NCBI GenBank assembly: GCA_900545905.1
Contig: URBA01000038.1
Location: forward strand, 1 to 9,436
DNA length: 9,436 nt
Source of the DNA: an uncultured Collinsella sp.
GTDB lineage: Bacteria > Actinomycetota > Coriobacteriia > Coriobacteriales > Coriobacteriaceae
Reading direction: 5' to 3'
Positions 1 to 6,484 of this stretch are shown here, piece after piece. Every line of letters begins with the position of its first letter. Within the stretch, counting starts at the first letter, position 1. A program made the position numbers and the translations under genes. The notes under the pieces are model-generated. The model was not told the DNA's origin. It made no database searches and saw only the letters and a list, made by a program, of their open reading frames with translations.

Positions 1-185
1 CCTGTGGTCCATGCCTGGGTGGCCACATGGGCATTCTGGCCGCGGGCGAACGCGCGATTTCAACCACGAACCGCAACTTCGTAGGCCGCATGGGCCACGT
101 GGAGTCGGAAGTGTACCTGTCTAGCCCCGCGGTTGCAGCCGCATCGGCCATCACGGGCTACATTACCGACCCGGCCTCTCTGTAG
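1..185 (+). CDS. leuC: 3-isopropylmalate dehydratase large subunit, C-terminal fragment
   Basis: Only the last 61 codons are present (reading frame begins at base 3, stop TAG 183-185); the 5' part lies outside the window. The fragment opens with CGPCLGGHMG, the C-x2-C pair that supplies two of the three cysteine ligands of the [4Fe-4S] cluster in the aconitase superfamily. It continues through STTNRNFVGRMGH and ends AITGYITDP, which is the usual end of short LeuC/homoaconitase-type large subunits of about 420 residues. With the small subunit LeuD, the enzyme isomerises 2-isopropylmalate to 3-isopropylmalate in cytoplasmic leucine synthesis. No leuD follows: the next gene runs the other way, so leuD must lie upstream or elsewhere. 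The C-terminus alone does not fully separate LeuC from related aconitase-family large subunits such as homoaconitase, but LeuC is the best fit. Confidence 0.85.
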   Translation, partial: CGPCLGGHMGILAAGERAISTTNRNFVGRMGHVESEVYLSSPAVAAASAITGYITDPASL

Positions 186-191
186 GCCAGG

Positions 192-213
192 CGGCCTGAA
201 GGCCGTTTAGCTT
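192..213 (+). terminator. Weak hairpin after leuC
   Basis: CGGCC (192-196), loop TGAA, GGCCG (201-205), then TTTAGCTTT. The 5-bp GC stem lies 7 nt past the leuC stop and is followed by a broken T-run, so it is a plausible but weak intrinsic terminator. Confidence 0.4.
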
Positions 214-259
214 TGCTCGAACCACGTTGACGAAGCAGGTCGACCAAAAGTCAGCGAGC

Positions 260-355
260 GGAAGCCTGACGGATGCAGTTCGATTGAAACCGAGGTGCCG
301 CGTAGCAGCGCTACGCAAGCCGAAGGTTGAAACCGAAATGCGCCGTCAGGCTTCC
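260..355. repeat. Long imperfect hairpin element (about 96 nt) with 13-bp perfect termini
   Basis: The ends GGAAGCCTGACGG (260-272) and CCGTCAGGCTTCC (343-355) are perfect reverse complements. Pairing continues inward with bulges: GCA 275-277 with TGC 339-341, TTCG 279-282 with CGAA 334-337, TT 284-285 with AA 331-332, and AACC 288-291 with GGTT 325-328. It closes in a perfect 7-bp stem with a 3-nt loop, GCGTAGC (300-306), AGC, GCTACGC (310-316). TTGAAACCGA also occurs as a direct repeat at 284-293 and 327-336. There is no open frame of note and no T-tract. Possible identities are a REP/MITE-like mobile hairpin, a folded small RNA, or a shared 3'-end structure between the convergent leuC and queA genes. 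I do not recognise the family. Confidence 0.6.
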
Positions 356-368
356 ACGCAGCGTCGAG

Positions 369-399
369 TAGTTACGCGGTTCGTAGAACCGCGTAACTA
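369..399 (-). terminator. Perfect 14-bp hairpin at the queA 3' end
   Basis: TAGTTACGCGGTTC (369-382), loop GTA, GAACCGCGTAACTA (386-399): 14 uninterrupted base pairs with a 3-nt loop. The outermost bases on the queA side are the queA stop codon itself (397-399). No T-run follows on either strand, so it is not a textbook intrinsic terminator. It could stabilise the mRNA 3' end against exonucleases or help end transcription from both convergent genes. Confidence 0.5.
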
Positions 400-1614
400 A
401 CAAATGAGCATCGCATCGCCAAAGCTGAAGAAGCGATAACGTTCTTCGATGGCAGCGGCGTAGGCATCCATGATCTGGTCGCGGGTGGCAAGCGCGCTCA
501 CGAGCATCATGAGCGTGGAGCGCGGCACGTGGAAGTTCGTGATCAGCGCATCGACCACGTGATAGGTCGAGCCGGGCATGAGGTAAAGCTGCGTCGTGGC
601 GTTCTCGCGCACCACGATGTCACCGCGGCCAAGTGTATCGGCCCCGTCCTCGCGGCCCTCAAAATAGCGCGCCGTCACGGCCGGATCGGACACCGGTGCC
701 TCAGCGTCAAAGGCGCTTTCGAGCGAACGCACGGCGGTAGTGCCGACGGCGATCACGCGGTGCCCCTCGGCCTTCGCCTTATGCACGGCGTCGACAACCT
801 CCTGCGACACGTGGTAGCGCTCGGTATGCATCACATGCTGCGTGGGATCGTCCTCCTCCACCAGACGGAAGGTATCAATACCCACCTCGAGCTCGACGGC
901 GGCAAACTTCGCACCCTTGGCCTCGATAGCGGCCATGAGCTCGGAAGTAAAGTGCAGACCCGCCGTGGGAGCTGCAGCCGAGTGTTCCTCTTTCATGGCG
1001 TAGACGGTCTGGTACTTCTCGGGATCGCCTTCGTAATCAGTAATGTAGGGCGGCAGCGGCACGTGACCGGCAGCATGGATGGCCTCGTCGAGCGTGCGCG
1101 GGTCGCCGGCGGCATTGCAACCGACCGGCTCAAAGCGCACCAGGCGGCCGCCGCGGCTATCGGTGACAAAGTCGATGACCTCGGCCGTCAGCACCACGGG
1201 AGCCCCCTCGGGCGCATGGGCGCCGCCCGCACGATACTCAATCTGAGCACCGGGCTTCAGGCGCTTACCCGGCTTGACCAAGCACTCCCAAACGTGGCCC
1301 AGCGGGTCAACATCTTCGCGGCGCTTGAGCAGCAGCGTCTCGACCACGCCGCCCGAGCCCGTCTTGCGGCCAATCAGGCGAGCCGGCATCACGCGCGTCT
1401 GGTTGATGACGAGCACGTCGCCCGGCTCGATATAGTCGATGATGTCACGGAAGATGCGGTGCTCGACGGTGCCGCCATGCTCTAGCGGCGTTCCTGTCTC
1501 GGAGCCTTTGCGATCAACCACCAGCAGGCGGCAGGAGTCGCGCGGCTCGGCAGGCGCCTGGGCGATGAGTTCTTCGGGCAGGTTATAGTCAAAATCATCG
1601 GTACGCATAGACAC
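397..1614 (-). CDS. queA: S-adenosylmethionine:tRNA ribosyltransferase-isomerase QueA
   Basis: QueA moves and rearranges the ribosyl group of S-adenosylmethionine onto preQ1 at position 34 of GUN-anticodon tRNAs, giving epoxyqueuosine. The 405-residue product carries the family blocks in order: FDYNLPEELIAQ near residue 8, LVINQTRVMPARL 68-80, GHVPLPPYI 183-191, EKYQTVYA 199-206, AAAPTAGLHF 213-222, VGTTAVRSLES 290-300, TNFHVPRSTLMMLVSA 359-374 and the C-terminal YRFFSFGDAMLI. It is longer than the usual 340-360 residues, mainly through extra sequence around residues 36-50, 125-175 and 302-330. I chose the GTG start at 1614 because AAGGAG (1623-1628) lies 8 nt before it; the in-frame ATG at 1608 would be 14 nt away. 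queH lies 64 nt upstream on the same strand, so the two are probably co-transcribed. Confidence 0.96.
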   Translation of the reverse strand: MSMRTDDFDYNLPEELIAQAPAEPRDSCRLLVVDRKGSETGTPLEHGGTVEHRIFRDIIDYIEPGDVLVINQTRVMPARLIGRKTGSGGVVETLLLKRREDVDPLGHVWECLVKPGKRLKPGAQIEYRAGGAHAPEGAPVVLTAEVIDFVTDSRGGRLVRFEPVGCNAAGDPRTLDEAIHAAGHVPLPPYITDYEGDPEKYQTVYAMKEEHSAAAPTAGLHFTSELMAAIEAKGAKFAAVELEVGIDTFRLVEEDDPTQHVMHTERYHVSQEVVDAVHKAKAEGHRVIAVGTTAVRSLESAFDAEAPVSDPAVTARYFEGREDGADTLGRGDIVVRENATTQLYLMPGSTYHVVDALITNFHVPRSTLMMLVSALATRDQIMDAYAAAIEERYRFFSFGDAMLIC

Positions 1615-1622
1615 GTCGGATT

Positions 1623-1628
1623 CTCCTT
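1623..1628 (-). promoter_or_regulatory. Ribosome binding site of queA
   Basis: AAGGAG on the minus strand lies 8 nt from the GTG at 1614 and 14 nt from the ATG at 1608. The spacing favours the GTG start. Confidence 0.7.
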
Positions 1629-1678
1629 ATATAGCTAAAGTCCGCTCTACATCCTAGCAGGCTGACGTCCCAAGTGAA

Positions 1679-2254
1679 CTACTTTTTGGCGGCTTTGCGC
1701 TCGTCGCGGATGCGGGCGCGGTCCATGGCCGCCTCGACAGCCGAGAAGCGGCAACCACAGTAGTTCTGCCGATACATGCCAAGCTCGCGCGAACGGCGTG
1801 TCGCCTCGGGGTAATACGGGCGAAAATCGCGAATCACCGGGGTGAGCCCATGTGCCGCCGCCAAGCGCTCAAGCACGTCATTGCAGGTATCGAACAGCTG
1901 GTACGGCGAGACGGCGAGCGTCGTGCCCACAAACTCAAACCCGCGTTCCTGGGCCACACGGCATGCCTCGGCCAGACGCAGGGCATAGCATGCGCGACAG
2001 CGACGGGCTCGATCGGCGCCCAGCGGGGCCACGCCGGCCTCCCAAAGCTCACGGTCCTCCCCCGCCTCGATGAGTTCGATGTCGCCATCGGCACACCACC
2101 GGCGCAGCTCGTCCAAGCGGCGCTGCCATTCATCGCGCGGTTGAATATTGGGGTTGGTCCAGCAAATCGTGGGCTCAAACCCTTCCTCGCGCAGCAGGCG
2201 AACCGGCTCCAGCGAGCACGGCGCGCAGCAAGCATGCAGCAGTAACGGCTTCAT
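1679..2254 (-). CDS. queH: Epoxyqueuosine reductase QueH (DUF208 family)
   Basis: QueH is the iron-sulfur enzyme, unrelated in fold to the cobalamin-dependent QueG, that reduces epoxyqueuosine-tRNA to queuosine. The 191-residue product shows the family's cysteine sets: HACCAPC at residues 7-13 (C9, C10, C13), CRAC at 86-89, and YCGC at 165-168. The cysteines and the length of about 190 match the family, in which they bind a [4Fe-4S] cluster and extra iron. Further family-like blocks are CWTNPNIQP (31-39), GTTLAVSPYQ (110-119) and FRPYYPEA (144-151). The start is the ATG at 2254; a TTG directly before it (2257) would add one residue. The upstream GGGG is only a poor Shine-Dalgarno match. It sits between a DUF3267-like gene (36 nt upstream) and queA (64 nt downstream), and this context strongly supports the role. 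Confidence 0.93.
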   Translation of the reverse strand: MKPLLLHACCAPCSLEPVRLLREEGFEPTICWTNPNIQPRDEWQRRLDELRRWCADGDIELIEAGEDRELWEAGVAPLGADRARRCRACYALRLAEACRVAQERGFEFVGTTLAVSPYQLFDTCNDVLERLAAAHGLTPVIRDFRPYYPEATRRSRELGMYRQNYCGCRFSAVEAAMDRARIRDERKAAKK

Positions 2255-2290
2255 CAAAATCCCCGTCCCAGAAATATCATCCCAAAAAGA

Positions 2291-2860
2291 CTACCTTGCG
2301 AAAAAGCGCACGCCAAAGGATGTGTCCTCGCAGGCGACAATGCGGCGGTCGCGCAGAATGGTCCGCACGTAATACCAGTCGCCTACACAGCCCGACAAAT
2401 GCAAGCCGGCAGCCAGATAGCACAGCAGCGGATAGCCCGAAAACGCAAACCCCAGGGCAAGCGTTGTCGTCACAACAACCGTCGGCGCCAGGCAAACCGC
2501 CATGTACCGCCGGCGCGAATACACAACGCCTTCGGCGCAGGCATAGATCATCGCCGTCTCGCGATTCGCCCCAAAGGTCACCTTCGCGCCCGCAGGCGCC
2601 AGCAGCTTAAAAAACACACCGTGCACCAGCTCGTGCACGGCAAATGAAGCCGCCGAAACCGCAGTCAAGCCGACCATCCAGCCCAAGACGGCCATCCAGC
2701 CGCCCGCGTCAGCCGCATCCAAGTCTGCAGGCCCGCCCAGCAGCATAAACACCGGCACCAGGCACACGGCAAACACCACAAGCACGGCCATCCCCCACAC
2801 AAAGCAAGCGTGCAGAAAATCCTCGTCCTCAAACGCATGTATGTTGGAAATCTCATTCAT
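2291..2860 (-). CDS. DUF3267-like membrane protein with HExxH zincin motif
   Basis: This 189-residue integral membrane protein has a clear HELVH zinc-metalloprotease motif at residues 76-80. The motif falls at the end of the second hydrophobic segment (about 57-78). Other hydrophobic stretches lie near 18-42, 120-140 and 144-160. A later GCVGDWYYV block (158-166) supplies an aspartate that could be a third metal ligand. The HExxH within a membrane segment followed by a GD block resembles the DUF3267 'putative zincin peptidase' family, which is related to site-2-type proteases; its substrate is unknown. The start ATG 2858-2860 has no strong Shine-Dalgarno sequence. The gene ends 36 nt before queH on the same strand, so it probably leads the queH-queA transcript. 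I see nothing that links it biochemically to queuosine. Confidence 0.75.
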   Translation of the reverse strand: MNEISNIHAFEDEDFLHACFVWGMAVLVVFAVCLVPVFMLLGGPADLDAADAGGWMAVLGWMVGLTAVSAASFAVHELVHGVFFKLLAPAGAKVTFGANRETAMIYACAEGVVYSRRRYMAVCLAPTVVVTTTLALGFAFSGYPLLCYLAAGLHLSGCVGDWYYVRTILRDRRIVACEDTSFGVRFFAR

Positions 2861-2900
2861 AGCATCTTAGGATAGCGCCCCCGTCACGCACCCGCCCGCA

Positions 2901-2911
2901 TGTGCGATAAT
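2901..2911 (+). promoter_or_regulatory. Extended -10 promoter element upstream of the MetRS-like gene
   Basis: TGTGCGATAAT contains the extended -10 form TGn followed by GATAAT (2906-2911). It lies about 80 nt before the ATG at 2993. The identical 11-mer occurs on the minus strand upstream of degV (8771-8761). No good -35 box is visible, which extended -10 promoters can tolerate. Confidence 0.45.
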
Positions 2912-2982
2912 GTCGAACGATATGCACGAATTGACCACCGCGTCGCCAGGCCTCGCGCCCGGCTGCGCTCTCACCATATGCG

Positions 2983-2988
2983 AAGGAG
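2983..2988 (+). promoter_or_regulatory. Ribosome binding site fixing the MetRS-like start
   Basis: AAGGAG ends 4 nt before the ATG at 2993. The frame stays open upstream to 2900, but the earlier in-frame ATG codons (2900, 2978) have no Shine-Dalgarno sequence, so the 31-residue extension is probably not translated. Confidence 0.7.
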
Positions 2989-2992
2989 TCCC

Positions 2993-5143
2993 ATGGCATC
3001 CAAATACTCCATGAACGACCGTCCCAGCTGGCCTCGCCGCGCCATCGTTACCGCCGGCGAGCCCTACGGCAACAAGGGCCTTCACTTTGGCCACGTTGGC
3101 GGCGTCTTTGTCCCGGCCGACTTCTTCGCCCGCTTCCTTCGCGACCGCCTGGGCCGCGAAAACGTCATCTTCACCTCGGGCACCGACTGCTACGGCTCGC
3201 CCATCATGGAGAGCTACCGCAAGCTCAAGGAGAACGAGGGCTACGACAAGTCCATTAGCGAGTATGTCGAGTCCAATCACTCCCGCCAAGCAGCGACCCT
3301 CAACAACTACAACATCAGCTGCGATATCTACGGCGGCTCGGGCCTTGAGCCGGCGGCGCAGATCCACAACGAGGTTACCGCCGAGATTATCGAGCGCCTG
3401 CACGAGCAGGGCACCATCTCCAAGCGCTCCACGCTGCAGTTTTACGACGCCAAGGCCGGCACGTTCCTCAACGGCCGCCAGGTGATCGGCCGCTGCCCCA
3501 TCCAGGGCTGCAAGTCCGAGAAGGCCTATGCCGACGAGTGCGACCTAGGTCACCAGTTTGAGCCCGAGGAGCTCATCGCGCCCAAGAGCCAGCTCACCGG
3601 CGAGGTGCCCGAGCTGCGCCCGGTCGACAACCTCTACTTTGACCTGCCGGCCTACCTCGACTTTATGAAGACCTATACCGCCAAGCTCGCCCAGAATCCG
3701 CAGGTTCGCTCCGTGGTCTCCAAGACCATGGAGGAGTGGCTGCTGCCGGCACAGCTCTATATTCAGAACAAGTTCCGCGAGGCTTTCGACGCCGTCGAGG
3801 ACCAGCTGCCCGAGCACACCGTGCTGGAGCCCGAGGGCAACAAGAGCAGCTTTACCGTCACCTTCCCCAGCTGGAAGGAGCGCGACGATGCCCACGCCGT
3901 GCTCGCCAACGGCGGCGTGCGCTTCCGCAGCGGCAAGGCGCTCGTACCCTTCCGCATCACCGGCAACATCGACTGGGGCGTTCCGGTGCCCGAAGTCGAC
4001 GGCGTTTCCGACGTCACCTGCTGGTGCTGGCCCGAGAGCCTGTGGGCGCCCATCAGCTATACGCGCACCGTGCTCGCACGCGATGCCAAGGCCGCCGGCG
4101 TAACCGAGGGTGTCGCCGCCCAGGACGCTGCCCTTATGGGCGAGCCCGCCGCCGATTCCACGCAGGTCCCCGCGCCCACCTACCAGCACAGCTCGCTCGA
4201 CTGGCGCGACTGGTGGTGCTCGGACGACGCACAGATCTACCAGTTCATTGGACAAGACAACATCTACTTCTACTGCATCGCGCAGACCGCCATGTGGGAG
4301 GCCCTGGGTTGGAACCTTACGCAGAGCACTGTCAGCGCCTGCTACCACCTGCTCTACATGGGCAAAAAGGCCAGCTCGTCCTCGCAGACGCCTCCCCCGC
4401 CGGCAGACGACCTGCTCAACCACTACACCTGCGAGCAGATGCGCGCGCACTGGCTGTCGCTCGGCCTGTCCGAAAAGCCAGTGAGCTTTAGCCCCAAGGC
4501 ATACGACACGCGCGTGACCGGCAAGGACAAGGACGGCAACGAGGTGCGCGCCTGCGATGACAAGCGCGTCATCGATCCGGCCCTTAAGGAGAGCGCCCTT
4601 TTGACCGGCGTGTTCAACCGTCTGGCCCGCAGCTGCTTCTACGGCGTCGCCGTCAAGGAGGGCGACGAGAGCCCGTACCGCAACGGCCGCATTCCGGCCG
4701 GCGCCGCCTCTGCTGCCGTGGTCGAGGCTGCCGAGCAGGCCGCCCTTGCCTTTGAGCAGGCCATGTACAAGTTCGAGACGCACCGCGCGCTCGCCGTGTG
4801 CGACGACTACCTGCGTGCCGCCAACAAGCGCTGGAGCGATGCCTCCAAGGCCGCCAACAAGCTCGAGGGCGAGCCGGCCAATGCCGCGATGACGCAGGCG
4901 CTCGTCGACGCCTTTACCGAGCTGCGCGTGGCGACCGTGCTCATGCACGGTATTGTGCCGGCCGGCTGCGAGCTCATCTGCGAGTACTTCGACGTTGACC
5001 CGGTCGCCTTCTTTAGCTGGGATAACATCTTCGCCTCCACGGATGAGTTTGTGGAGAGCCTGGGCGAGAAGCCCGGCGAGCACCGCGTAAAGCCGCTGCC
5101 CCCGCGCTTCGACTTCTTCAGCAAGCACGAGAGCCAGTACTAA
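2993..5143 (+). CDS. Atypical methionyl-tRNA-synthetase-like protein (class I)
   Basis: The 716-residue protein has a MetRS-type layout. An N-terminal Rossmann part carries a HIGH-type motif HFGH (31-34, in EPYGNKGLHFGHVGG) and FTSGTDCYGSP (60-70). A zinc knuckle follows with C168, C173, C183 and H187 (C-x4-C-x9-C-x3-H), where MetRS normally has cysteine pairs. Next come NIDWGVPVPE (325-334), FIGQDNIYFYCIAQTAMW (418-435) and a C-terminal helical region like an anticodon-binding domain. The KMSKS position reads MGKKASSSSQTPPPP (456-470): the second lysine is gone and a serine/proline run follows. Against ordinary MetRS there appear to be inserts near 262-320 and 362-400. The family resembles proteins often annotated 'class I tRNA ligase family protein'. 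It may be a paralogue beside a canonical MetG elsewhere, so I give no symbol. The next gene starts 36 nt downstream and is probably in the same operon. Confidence 0.85.
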   Translation: MASKYSMNDRPSWPRRAIVTAGEPYGNKGLHFGHVGGVFVPADFFARFLRDRLGRENVIFTSGTDCYGSPIMESYRKLKENEGYDKSISEYVESNHSRQAATLNNYNISCDIYGGSGLEPAAQIHNEVTAEIIERLHEQGTISKRSTLQFYDAKAGTFLNGRQVIGRCPIQGCKSEKAYADECDLGHQFEPEELIAPKSQLTGEVPELRPVDNLYFDLPAYLDFMKTYTAKLAQNPQVRSVVSKTMEEWLLPAQLYIQNKFREAFDAVEDQLPEHTVLEPEGNKSSFTVTFPSWKERDDAHAVLANGGVRFRSGKALVPFRITGNIDWGVPVPEVDGVSDVTCWCWPESLWAPISYTRTVLARDAKAAGVTEGVAAQDAALMGEPAADSTQVPAPTYQHSSLDWRDWWCSDDAQIYQFIGQDNIYFYCIAQTAMWEALGWNLTQSTVSACYHLLYMGKKASSSSQTPPPPADDLLNHYTCEQMRAHWLSLGLSEKPVSFSPKAYDTRVTGKDKDGNEVRACDDKRVIDPALKESALLTGVFNRLARSCFYGVAVKEGDESPYRNGRIPAGAASAAVVEAAEQAALAFEQAMYKFETHRALAVCDDYLRAANKRWSDASKAANKLEGEPANAAMTQALVDAFTELRVATVLMHGIVPAGCELICEYFDVDPVAFFSWDNIFASTDEFVESLGEKPGEHRVKPLPPRFDFFSKHESQY

Positions 5144-5179
5144 ACACTCGACATGTAATGGAATGGGAAGGAAAGACGG

Positions 5180-6283
5180 ATGTCCAAGCCGCGTCGTCGT
5201 AAGCAGAAAAAGCAGGTCAAGGCCGAGCTCAAGCTCGGGCAGTTTGCTGCTACCGAGCTTTCCGACCAACTTGCCGCCCAACACTCCGCCGCCGACCTGC
5301 CGCGCTTTATGGTCGACACGGTCGCCGGCGCCTATGCGCCCGCCGATGCCGAGCTCATGATCGAGGGCTTCGGCGCCGCGGCCACACGCCCGGTCACGCT
5401 GCGCGCCAACACGCTCAAGGCAACCGTCGAGGACATCGCTGCGGCGCTCGATGCCGCCGGCATCGCCCACAACCCCGTCACCTGGTACCCAGACGCCTTC
5501 ATCCTGCCCGAGGCCCAGGTTTCCGACCTGTGGGACCTCGACATCTACCGCGACGGCAAGATCTACTTGCAAAGTCTGTCGTCCATGATGCCGCCGTTGG
5601 TCCTGGGCGCTCAGGCAGGCGAGGACATCCTGGACATGTGCGCAGCCCCTGGCGGCAAGACGACGCAGATCGCCGCCCTCACGCAGGGGCAGGCGCACCT
5701 TACCGCCTGCGAGATGAGCATTCCCCGCGCCGAGAAGCTCGAAGCCAACCTCCACCGCCAAGGCGCAAAAAACGTGCCCGTCATGCGCACCGACGCACGC
5801 GAGCTCGACGAGTTCTTCCGCTTTGACCGCATCCTGCTCGACGCTCCCTGCACCGGCACGGGCACCGTTATCAGCGGCAACGAGAAAAGCCTGCGCGGCC
5901 TGACCGAGCAGTTGCTGAGCAAGTGTGCCCGCTCGCAGCGTGCGCTTCTGGACCGCGCCATGGGAGCCCTCAAACCGGGCGGCACGCTCGTCTATTCGAC
6001 TTGTTCGATCTTGCCGCAGGAAAACGAGGACGCCCTGCAAGAGGCCCTCGACAAGCATATGGACTGCGAGCTCATCCCCCTCGACGGCACGCCAAGCGAA
6101 AGTGAGGCACGCCGCGCCCAGGAAGCTGGTGAGGAGCCGCGCATCGAGTCCAACGCCCTGACCGAGGCCATTGCCGCGGGTCAGGTATCGGCCATCGCCA
6201 ACGGCCTGCCCGGCACGCTCACCATTCCGCCTAGCCGCGACTTTGAGGGCTTCTACATTGCCCTGATCCGAAAACGCAGCTAG
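5180..6283 (+). CDS. RsmB/NOP-family RNA (cytosine-5) methyltransferase
   Basis: The 367-residue SAM-dependent enzyme should methylate C5 of cytosine in rRNA or tRNA. It has a basic leader (residues 2-18), a substrate-positioning block RPVTLRANTLK (70-80), YLQSLSSMMPPLVLG (129-143), SAM-binding motif I DMCAAPGGKT (152-161), motif IV DAPCTGTG (221-228, C224 being the product-release cysteine), motif VI YSTCS (272-276, C275 being the catalytic nucleophile), and a C-terminal RDFEGFYIALIRK. Both family cysteines are intact. It is shorter than RsmF/YebU, which carries C-terminal extensions, and lacks the long N-terminal NusB-like domain of RsmB; it is closest in form to Nop2/RsmF-type cores. The ATG at 5180 follows AAGGA (5168-5172) by 7 nt. 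It is probably co-transcribed with the MetRS-like gene 36 nt upstream. The exact target base cannot be read from the sequence. Confidence 0.92.
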   Translation: MSKPRRRKQKKQVKAELKLGQFAATELSDQLAAQHSAADLPRFMVDTVAGAYAPADAELMIEGFGAAATRPVTLRANTLKATVEDIAAALDAAGIAHNPVTWYPDAFILPEAQVSDLWDLDIYRDGKIYLQSLSSMMPPLVLGAQAGEDILDMCAAPGGKTTQIAALTQGQAHLTACEMSIPRAEKLEANLHRQGAKNVPVMRTDARELDEFFRFDRILLDAPCTGTGTVISGNEKSLRGLTEQLLSKCARSQRALLDRAMGALKPGGTLVYSTCSILPQENEDALQEALDKHMDCELIPLDGTPSESEARRAQEAGEEPRIESNALTEAIAAGQVSAIANGLPGTLTIPPSRDFEGFYIALIRKRS

Positions 6284-6321
6284 CGCACGGATCCAAAACT
6301 CAACAAGCTATCTCCGTGCGC
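6283..6321 (+). terminator. Possible terminator of the methyltransferase operon
   Basis: GCGCACGGA (6283-6291) and TCCGTGCGC (6313-6321) form a 9-bp perfect stem with a long 21-nt loop. It starts within the methyltransferase stop codon and is followed only by GTTTGCT. It overlaps the last codons of the convergent small gene. The long loop and weak T-run make termination uncertain. Confidence 0.4.
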
Positions 6322-6478
6322 GTTTGCTCTGCTGGTCGCGATGCTGTTTAAGCGTCGCGCGCTCCTTGCGTTCGGCCCTTTTGCCCTTAATGGCCGTGAC
6401 CACAAAGTAGATGACCGCGGCGGCAACGATTGCGGCCACACACAGGCCAATCGAGCTAAACATTGCTGTCAATTCCAT
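6308..6478 (-). CDS. Small single-pass membrane protein (56 aa), hypothetical
   Basis: A complete minus-strand frame runs from ATG 6476-6478 to TAG 6308-6310 and encodes 56 residues. About residues 7-30 form one hydrophobic helix (IGLCVAAIVAAAVIYFVVTA), and from residue 31 the tail is strongly basic (KGKRAERKERATLK, then a run ending KRARR). The positive-inside rule predicts a periplasm-side N-terminus and a cytoplasmic tail. A good Shine-Dalgarno sequence, AGAGGTGA (6485-6492), lies 6 nt before the ATG, which argues for a real gene. A second in-frame ATG at residue 6 is less well placed. It converges on the methyltransferase gene, with 24 nt between the stops, and is divergent from the TIM-barrel gene. 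I know no function; a small membrane anchor or peptide is the most that can be said. Confidence 0.65.
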   Translation of the reverse strand: MELTAMFSSIGLCVAAIVAAAVIYFVVTAIKGKRAERKERATLKQHRDQQSKRARR

Positions 6479-6484
6479 ACCGCG

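Noticed and set aside
284..336. Two copies of TTGAAACCGA as a possible CRISPR or attachment-site repeat
   Set aside because: There are only two 10-bp copies, they lie within a larger hairpin, and no cas or integrase gene is present.
529..1485. Plus-strand open frame of 318 codons opposite queA
   Set aside because: It is a shadow of queA, with no ribosome site and no recognisable domain.
2277..2495. Short minus-strand frame overlapping the DUF3267-like gene in another frame
   Set aside because: It is contained within the better-supported zincin frame and shows only Cys/Gly/Leu-rich text with no motif.
2900..2992. 31-residue N-terminal extension of the MetRS-like protein
   Set aside because: The ATG codons at 2900 and 2978 lack Shine-Dalgarno sites, a likely promoter overlaps the extension, and AAGGAG precedes the ATG at 2993.
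3545..6058. Very long minus-strand open frame (837 codons) opposite the MetRS-like and methyltransferase genes
   Set aside because: It spans two well-supported genes and their gap, its translation shows no family motif, and long antisense frames are expected in GC-rich genes with G/C third positions.
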